DNA of 55,468 bases, taken from contig JACKNX010000021.1 in assembly GCA_024234635.1 (NCBI GenBank), positions 1 through 55,468 on the forward strand. The letters are read 5' to 3'. The notes beneath the pieces are model-generated. The model made no database searches and had not been told where the DNA came from. It saw only the letters and a program-made list of their open reading frames with translations. Source of the stretch: Pseudomonadales bacterium (lineage in GTDB: Bacteria > Pseudomonadota > Gammaproteobacteria > Pseudomonadales > Azotimanducaceae). Both the position numbers and the translations under genes were made by a program. Positions 50,885-55,468 of this stretch are shown piece by piece. Each line of letters starts with the position of its first letter. Within the stretch, counting starts at the first letter, position 1.

Positions 50885-52141
50885 ATGCGCAAATCACTAC
50901 CGGAAGCCGGCCAGGACTGGGCCGCGCTCGAATCGACGTTGGCGGACGCGGGCGTGCGGGACGTACGCTGGCGCGATGGCCGCGCCATGGTGTACGTCTT
51001 CCATTCGGGCGAGGACGTGATGCAGGTGGCGCACGACGCCTACGGCATGTTCATCGCCGAGAACGGTCTGGGGCCGGCTGCCTTCCCCAGCCTGAAGCGC
51101 ATGGAAAGTGAAGTGGTGGACATCGCGCTGTCGCTGCAGCAGGCACCCGCGGATGCCACGGGCTGCATGACCAGTGGCGGCACCGAGAGCATTCTTCTGG
51201 CCATGAAAGCGTGCCGGGACTGGAGCCAGCGGCATCGCCCCGTACTCGGCACGCCGAAGGTGGTGGTCCCGTATTCCGCCCACCCGGCGTTCAACAAAGG
51301 TGCGCACCTGATGGGGCTGGAGGTGCAGCGCCTCCCGTTGCAGGGCGACTTCACCGCGGATGTGCAGGCCATGGCGGATGCGGTGGATGCCCGCACCATC
51401 ATGCTGGTGGGGTCGGCGCCGTGTTTTCCCTATGGTGTGATCGACCCTATCCGGGACCTCGGCGCGCTGGCGGTGGAACGCGGCCTGTGGCTGCACGTGG
51501 ATGCGTGCGTGGGAGGGTATCTGTCCCCGTTCATGGCCGAGGTACGCGCCGGGGCAGGGCTGCCGCCACTGCCCGCCTGGGACTTTTCCCTGCCGGGTGT
51601 CAGCTCCATGTCGCTGGATCTGCACAAGTACGGCTATACAGCCAAGGGAGCCAGCACGGTTCTCTACCGCGACCGCGCCTTCTATTCGGCACAGGTGTTC
51701 GATTTCGACGACTGGCCGTGTGGACGCATGAATACCCCCACGTTTGCCGGCACACGGCCGGGTGGCGCCATCGCGGCGGCCTGGGCGGTGCTGCACTACC
51801 TCGGACGGGCCGGCTATGTGGCGAAGGCGGGTGCCATCCACCGCGCGCGCGAGCGCCTCCGCGCGTTCTGCGCCCGGCTGGACCTGCCGGTTTACGGTGA
51901 GCCGCTGCTGTCCATCCTTGCGTTCGGCGACCGGCAGGGCGACATCCTTGCCGCGGGGCAGGGACTCTACAAGGCCGGGTGGTTTTCCAGTCGGGTACAG
52001 AACCCGGATGGTATCCAGGTGATGCTGTCGCCGGGTCATGAGCCGGTGCTCGATGGCTATCTCGACGAACTTGAACGGCAGATTGTTGCCGTTCGCGCCA
52101 GCGGCGGGCGGGCACAGGACCGGGACATCCGCTACAGCTAG
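50885..52141 (+). CDS. PLP-dependent group II decarboxylase / sphingosine-1-phosphate lyase-like protein
   Basis: This 418-residue protein has FPSLKRMESEVVDIALSL and CMTSGGTESILLAMKACRDW (near 95-110), VPYSAHPAFNKGAHLMGLEVQRLP, and HVDACVGGYLSPF. The PLP lysine K248 is in SLDLHKYGYTAKGASTVLY. The family includes sphingosine-1-phosphate lyase and glutamate/tyrosine decarboxylases; the TSGGTESILLA and LHKYGYTAKG motifs fit the S1P lyase side best. No membrane anchor is present. The substrate is unclear. ATG 50885 follows GGGAGGGCAC. Confidence 0.9.
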   Translation: MRKSLPEAGQDWAALESTLADAGVRDVRWRDGRAMVYVFHSGEDVMQVAHDAYGMFIAENGLGPAAFPSLKRMESEVVDIALSLQQAPADATGCMTSGGTESILLAMKACRDWSQRHRPVLGTPKVVVPYSAHPAFNKGAHLMGLEVQRLPLQGDFTADVQAMADAVDARTIMLVGSAPCFPYGVIDPIRDLGALAVERGLWLHVDACVGGYLSPFMAEVRAGAGLPPLPAWDFSLPGVSSMSLDLHKYGYTAKGASTVLYRDRAFYSAQVFDFDDWPCGRMNTPTFAGTRPGGAIAAAWAVLHYLGRAGYVAKAGAIHRARERLRAFCARLDLPVYGEPLLSILAFGDRQGDILAAGQGLYKAGWFSSRVQNPDGIQVMLSPGHEPVLDGYLDELERQIVAVRASGGRAQDRDIRYS

Positions 52142-52162
52142 CCAGGCGGGTCTGGACGGCAC

Positions 52163-52200
52163 AATGCGTATTGCGGGAGAGAATGCTTATTGCGGGAGGG
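52163..52200. repeat. 19-bp tandem direct repeat
   Basis: AATGCGTATTGCGGGAGAG (52163-52181) and AATGCTTATTGCGGGAGGG (52182-52200) differ at two positions. A third partial copy (AATG) follows. They lie upstream of the 9-bp array, in the same intergenic region. Confidence 0.6.
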
Positions 52201-52245
52201 AATGAAAAAAAACGCTGATATAGCAAAATAAGTGTAGACATAAAT

Positions 52246-52317
52246 CGATTAAAGCGATTAAAGTGCGCGTCAACATCAAATCGATTAAAACGATATAACC
52301 GATTGAAACGGTTGTTT
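52246..52317 (+). promoter_or_regulatory. Phased 9-bp direct-repeat operator array with candidate promoter
   Basis: CGATTAAAG-type 9-mers occur at 52246 and 52255, then two degenerate positions, then at 52282, 52291, 52300 and 52309: six copies in one 9-bp register. Each cluster is preceded by ACATMAAAT. A candidate sigma70 promoter, TCAACA (52270-52275) and TATAAC (52294-52299) with an 18-nt spacer, lies across the second cluster. The region is very AT-rich. Confidence 0.7.
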
Positions 52318-52380
52318 GGTTGAGGCGATGCGGGGATACGGGATGCCCGATGGGGTCGGGCAGACAGCAGGGGATACGGG

Positions 52381-52971
52381 ATGGCAAAGACCAGCGATCA
52401 GCGACAGTCACCACGGTCGGTGCTCTCACCGAACGAAGTGGCCGAGCTGCTCATGGTGTCACCCATCACCGTTCGTCAGTGGGCGCAGAAAGGACTCATC
52501 GACGCGCACGTGACGGCTGGCGGCCATCGCCGGTTCACCCTGGAAGCGGTGCGCCGCTTCGCCCGGGAACGGGGACTCGAGTTGCCGGCATTGCCGCAGG
52601 CGGGTCGCAAAGTGCTTATCGTCGACGACGATGCGCAACTCAACCAGTTCCTGGTGGCGCTGTTCTCCACGGAGGTGGAGGGGGTTACGGTGTTGTCCGC
52701 CGCGGACGGCTTCGAAGCCGGTCGTCTGGTGGCCACGCACCGCCCGGAAGTTGTTCTCCTCGATGTCATGATGCCCGGAATCGACGGTGTGGATGTGTGC
52801 CGTCGTATCAAGGCGTCTCCCGAGACCGCCCACATTCGGGTTGTGGGCATGACAGGATTTCATACACAGGAAGTAGCCGGCCGCATGCTCGGCGCGGGTG
52901 CCGAGGCGCTGCTGAAAAAACCTTTCAGCAATGCCGAGGTGCTGGCCGCCTGCGGGTTCGACGACCGCTGA
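52381..52971 (+). CDS. Orphan response regulator: BldC/MerR-like HTH plus receiver domain
   Basis: This 196-residue protein has the unusual order DNA-binding domain first, receiver second. Residues 14-62 (SVLSPNEVAELLMVSPITVRQWAQKGLIDAHVTAGGHRRFTLEAVRRFA) form a single MerR/BldC/excisionase-like winged helix. The linker is about 10 residues. The receiver (77-193) has VDDD (81-84) acidic pocket, phospho-acceptor D128 (LLDVMMPG), T158 (GMTGF) and K180 (LLKKPF), so it should be phosphorylatable. No kinase is adjacent. It is preceded by the 9-bp array and ends 30 nt before rpoS, so both are probably cotranscribed. Confidence 0.88.
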   Translation: MAKTSDQRQSPRSVLSPNEVAELLMVSPITVRQWAQKGLIDAHVTAGGHRRFTLEAVRRFARERGLELPALPQAGRKVLIVDDDAQLNQFLVALFSTEVEGVTVLSAADGFEAGRLVATHRPEVVLLDVMMPGIDGVDVCRRIKASPETAHIRVVGMTGFHTQEVAGRMLGAGAEALLKKPFSNAEVLAACGFDDR

Positions 52972-53001
52972 CTTCCGACGGGTCAAGCAGAAGGAGCAGA
53001 C

Positions 53002-53961
53002 ATGTACGCGCAGACCATCAGCCACGACAGTCACGATGATTCCCAGTTCCTGGACGGCGCCGCGGTGCTCGAGAAGGACGACGACAGCGATGCGTTCGAA
53101 GAGGCCGTGCAGGCCAACGGCTCGGTGCGGGAATACGGCGATGCCACGGATTCCTACCTGGGCGAGATCGGTCGCGCGCCGCTGTTGACCGCGGACCAGG
53201 AAAAGGCGCTGGCGCGTCGCGTACAGAAGGGTGACATGAAGGCCCGCGCGCAGATGATCGAAAGCAATCTGCGGCTGGTGGTGAAGATCTCCAGACGCTA
53301 TCTGAACCGCGGTCTGCCACTGCTCGATCTCATCGAGGAGGGCAACCTCGGCCTCATCCGCGCCGTCGAAAAATTCGACCCGAGCAAAGGATTCCGTTTC
53401 TCCACCTACGCCACCTGGTGGATTCGCCAGGCGGTGGAGCGGGGCATCATGAATCAGGCCAAAACCATCCGCCTGCCCATCCATATCGCCAAGGAACTCA
53501 ACGGCTACCTGCGCGCGCAGCGTGAACTGTCGCAGAAGCTGAATCACGAGCCGACGGCAGAAGAGGTTGCCGCGCTGGCGGATAAGCCGGTGGAGGATGT
53601 ACGCAATCTGCTGCAACTGGCGGACAACATCGCCTGTACGGAGATTTCGGTACTGGAACCCGAGCGCGGCGCCTGGGATACGTTCGAGAACGAGAAGAGC
53701 GAAGATCCGTGGGAATGGCTGCAGAACGACCAGATGAAACTGAATCTCGACATCTGGCTGGACCGGCTGCCGGAGAAGTCGCTGGATGTGCTGTCACGCC
53801 GCTTCGGCCTGCGTGGTCACGACATCGCGACGCTCGAGGAAGTGGGCGCTGCCATAGGCCTCACCCGTGAGCGCGTACGGCAGATTCAGGTGGATGCGCT
53901 CAAGGAACTGCGCCACATGATGATGGAAGAAGGCTTCGAGCGCGACGACGCGCTGCTGTAG
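53002..53961 (+). CDS. rpoS: RNA polymerase sigma factor RpoS
   Basis: This 319-residue sigma factor governs the general stress/stationary-phase response in gammaproteobacteria. After an acidic N-terminus come region 1.2 (YLGEIGRAPLLTADQEKALARRVQKGD), region 2 (NLRLVVKISRRYLNRGLPLLDLIEEGNLGLIRAVEKFDPSKGFRFSTYATWWIRQAVERGI), region 3 and region 4 (LEEVGAAIGLTRERVRQIQVDALKELR). AGAAGGAG lies 5-8 nt before the ATG. It is unusual that the preceding gene is an HTH-receiver regulator rather than nlpD. A strong hairpin (53969-54003) follows the stop. Confidence 0.96.
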   Translation: MYAQTISHDSHDDSQFLDGAAVLEKDDDSDAFEEAVQANGSVREYGDATDSYLGEIGRAPLLTADQEKALARRVQKGDMKARAQMIESNLRLVVKISRRYLNRGLPLLDLIEEGNLGLIRAVEKFDPSKGFRFSTYATWWIRQAVERGIMNQAKTIRLPIHIAKELNGYLRAQRELSQKLNHEPTAEEVAALADKPVEDVRNLLQLADNIACTEISVLEPERGAWDTFENEKSEDPWEWLQNDQMKLNLDIWLDRLPEKSLDVLSRRFGLRGHDIATLEEVGAAIGLTRERVRQIQVDALKELRHMMMEEGFERDDALL

Positions 53962-53968
53962 CCCCCGG

Positions 53969-54003
53969 CGGTGTGCGGACGGCCCCGTGCAGTCCGCATA
54001 CCG
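53969..54003 (+). terminator. Terminator-like hairpin after rpoS
   Basis: CGGTGTGCGGAC and GTCCGCATACCG pair over 12 bp with one G-U pair and an 11-nt loop, 7 nt after the rpoS stop. There is no T-run. Confidence 0.45.
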
Positions 54004-54119
54004 CGCCTCCGGCGGGCGTTGTCCCGGCGCTGCCTCGTCGTGCAGGTCTGGCTTGCCTGCCGGCCATTCCCGCGACACTCTTTCCGCGACCGGTTCTGGA
54101 ATCAATTCGCGGAGCGCCC

Positions 54120-55010
54120 ATGCAGCAACCCTCACCCACGCTGGAAGGCCAGCGTCTCGCCTTTATCGGCCTTGGCGTCATGGGTTACCCCATGGCCGGC
54201 CATTTACGTCGCCACGGCGCCAGCGTCGCCGTCTATAACCGCACCCCCGGCAAGGCCCTGGCCTGGACCGAGGATTACCAGGGTACGGCTCATACCACAC
54301 CGCGGGGAGCGGCGGCGGAGGCGGCTATCGTTTTCCTGTGCGTGGGTAACGACGATGACGTACGTAGCGTGGTGTACGGAGACGACGGCGTGCTCGCCGG
54401 TATGGCGCCCGGGACGCTGCTGGTGGATCACACCACCGCATCCGCGGAACTGGCGGAAGAACTGGGGGCCGCCTGTGCCGAAAACGACATCGGTTTTCTC
54501 GATGCGCCGGTTTCCGGCGGGCAGGCTGGCGCGGTGAATGGCGCTCTCACCATCATGGTCGGTGGGCAGGAAGCGGACTTCCAGCGCGGCCGTGCGGTGA
54601 TGGAGGTATATGCAAAGGAGATCCGGCGCATGGGCGGCGTCGGCGCCGGCCAGGTGACCAAGATGGTCAACCAGATCTGCATTGCCGGCATCCTGCAGGG
54701 CCTGGCGGAAGGGGTGGCGTTTGCGGAGAAAGCCGGGCTCGACGTTGGCGAGGTGGTGGGCGTCATCTCCCAGGGCGCCGCGCAGTCCTGGCAGATGAAC
54801 AACCGTGCGCACACGATGGCGAAGAACGAGTTCGATTTCGGCTTTGCGGTGGACTGGATGCGCAAGGATCTCGGCATTGCCCTGGACAAGGCGCGGGGAC
54901 TCGGCGTATCGCTGCCGCTCACCGCGCTGGTGGACCAGTTCTACGGCGACGTGCAGCGCATGGGCGGCGGGCGCAACGATACCTCCAGCCTGATCCGGCG
55001 GCTGCGCTGA
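54120..55010 (+). CDS. 3-hydroxyisobutyrate dehydrogenase-like NAD(P) oxidoreductase
   Basis: This 296-residue protein of the beta-hydroxyacid dehydrogenase family has the nucleotide-binding motif AFIGLGVMGYPMAGHL (13-28). The signature FLDAPVSGGQAGAVNGALTIMVGG includes the substrate-binding loop, and catalytic lysine lies in GQVTKMVNQICIAG. Known members oxidise 3-hydroxyisobutyrate, tartronate semialdehyde or gamma-hydroxybutyrate. The ATG at 54120 follows GGAG 6 nt upstream; 49 codons of open frame before it are not similar to anything. It is convergent with the alcohol dehydrogenase gene. Confidence 0.92.
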   Translation: MQQPSPTLEGQRLAFIGLGVMGYPMAGHLRRHGASVAVYNRTPGKALAWTEDYQGTAHTTPRGAAAEAAIVFLCVGNDDDVRSVVYGDDGVLAGMAPGTLLVDHTTASAELAEELGAACAENDIGFLDAPVSGGQAGAVNGALTIMVGGQEADFQRGRAVMEVYAKEIRRMGGVGAGQVTKMVNQICIAGILQGLAEGVAFAEKAGLDVGEVVGVISQGAAQSWQMNNRAHTMAKNEFDFGFAVDWMRKDLGIALDKARGLGVSLPLTALVDQFYGDVQRMGGGRNDTSSLIRRLR

Positions 55011-55079
55011 CCGCGAGGTCAGTCGGGGAGACCCTTCCCGCGGACAATGCGGCGCGCGACCTGTGGCATCGACCCAGCC

Positions 55080-55468
55080 TCAGGGCTTGACCAGGATCTT
55101 TACATGCCCGTCCGTGTCGGCAAGGGACAGGAATGCCTCGCGCACAGCCTCCAGCGTGGTGGTGCCGGTGATCCAGGGCCGCCAGTCGACGCGACCGGAT
55201 GCCAGCATCTGCAGGGCGTCGGCAAATTCCCCGGGTGAATAGAAGCTCACGAAGCGCAGGCTGAGCTCTTTCGCCACGGCGGTGGCGGGGGTGATCATGG
55301 CGCTGCCATGGCTGATACCGGCAACGACAATCTCCGAGCGATGGGGTGCGTGCTGGATACAGGTTTCGAGCACGCTACCGGAACCGGTGCAGTCGAACAC
55401 GGAAACCGGCCTGCCAGCCGAGCCCGCCGCCAGGTCGGCAAACGGTGATGTGGTCGCCGCATCCACCG
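55080..55468 (-). CDS. Zinc-type alcohol dehydrogenase family, C-terminal part
   Basis: Only the last 129 codons are in the window. The sequence SVFDCTGSGSVLETCIQHAPHRSEIVVAGISHGSAMITPATAVAKELSLRFVSFYSPGEFADALQMLASGRVDWRP fits the NAD-binding and C-terminal catalytic regions of medium-chain dehydrogenases (VFDCTG, F-[CS]-F...EFADALQML). The zinc-binding N-terminus lies outside. Specificity is unknown. Confidence 0.85.
   Translation of the reverse strand, partial: VDAATTSPFADLAAGSAGRPVSVFDCTGSGSVLETCIQHAPHRSEIVVAGISHGSAMITPATAVAKELSLRFVSFYSPGEFADALQMLASGRVDWRPWITGTTTLEAVREAFLSLADTDGHVKILVKP

Overview
The window is a high-GC, gene-dense stretch of an aerobic gammaproteobacterial chromosome. 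The evidence is an RpoS sigma factor, a complete selenocysteine system (selA, selB, selC and a selD fused to a flavoprotein), a MetX acyltransferase, RND efflux, a TonB-dependent receptor, CaiB-type CoA transferases and a four-subunit sarcosine oxidase. The exact order cannot be fixed from sequence alone. The mix of CoA transferases, a Rieske oxygenase, a thiolase-like protein with a DUF35 partner and several hydrolases points to a heterotroph that breaks down complex organic compounds. No prophage, intact insertion sequence or CRISPR array was seen.

Layout. 1-4.8 kb (minus): RND efflux pump, its periplasmic adaptor and a DsbA-fold isomerase-like gene. 5.0-7.6 kb: a large phytase-like lipoprotein followed by a strong terminator. 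7.7-10.1 kb: a CoA transferase, an Lrp-type regulator and an acidic protein. 10.2-12.3 kb: flavoprotein-SelD fusion, then the wreck of a DsbA-like gene. 12.5-14.5 kb (minus): metX and an enoyl-CoA hydratase-like gene. 14.9-20.3 kb: catabolic cluster of Rieske oxygenase, DUF35 protein, thiolase-like protein, MAPEG protein, CoA transferase and cupin. 20.4-24.6 kb: secreted protein, truncated outer-membrane barrel gene and a two-component system. 24.9-35.5 kb: DNA glycosylase, amidohydrolase lipoprotein, TonB receptor, MarR regulator, nitroreductase, esterase, NTF2-like protein, serine hydrolase and a DsbA-fold protein. 35.6-44.2 kb: a cytosolic amidohydrolase with a CobW metallochaperone, divergent from an XRE-cupin regulator that leads into soxBDAG. 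44.6-46.6 kb (minus): an ArsR regulator with two SRPBCC proteins, one carrying an HEXXH domain, behind an operator array of GGTTACC sites. 47.4-50.8 kb (minus): selA-selB-selC. 50.9-55.5 kb: a PLP decarboxylase, an orphan HTH-receiver regulator behind a 9-bp phased repeat array, rpoS, a 3-hydroxyisobutyrate dehydrogenase-like gene and a partial alcohol dehydrogenase.

The most interesting region is 52.16-53.0 kb. There, six CGATTAAA-like units sit in exact 9-bp register across a candidate promoter, immediately before a regulator that joins a BldC/MerR-like DNA-binding domain to a response-regulator receiver. That gene is followed after 30 nt by rpoS, where most gammaproteobacteria have nlpD. 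Next in interest are the GGTTACC/GGTAACC array in front of the ArsR-SRPBCC operon, the SRPBCC-HEXXH fusion, the tRNA-Sec with a 12-bp rather than 13-bp acceptor/T composite stem, and several dispersed hairpin-rich intergenic repeats that sit beside decayed genes.
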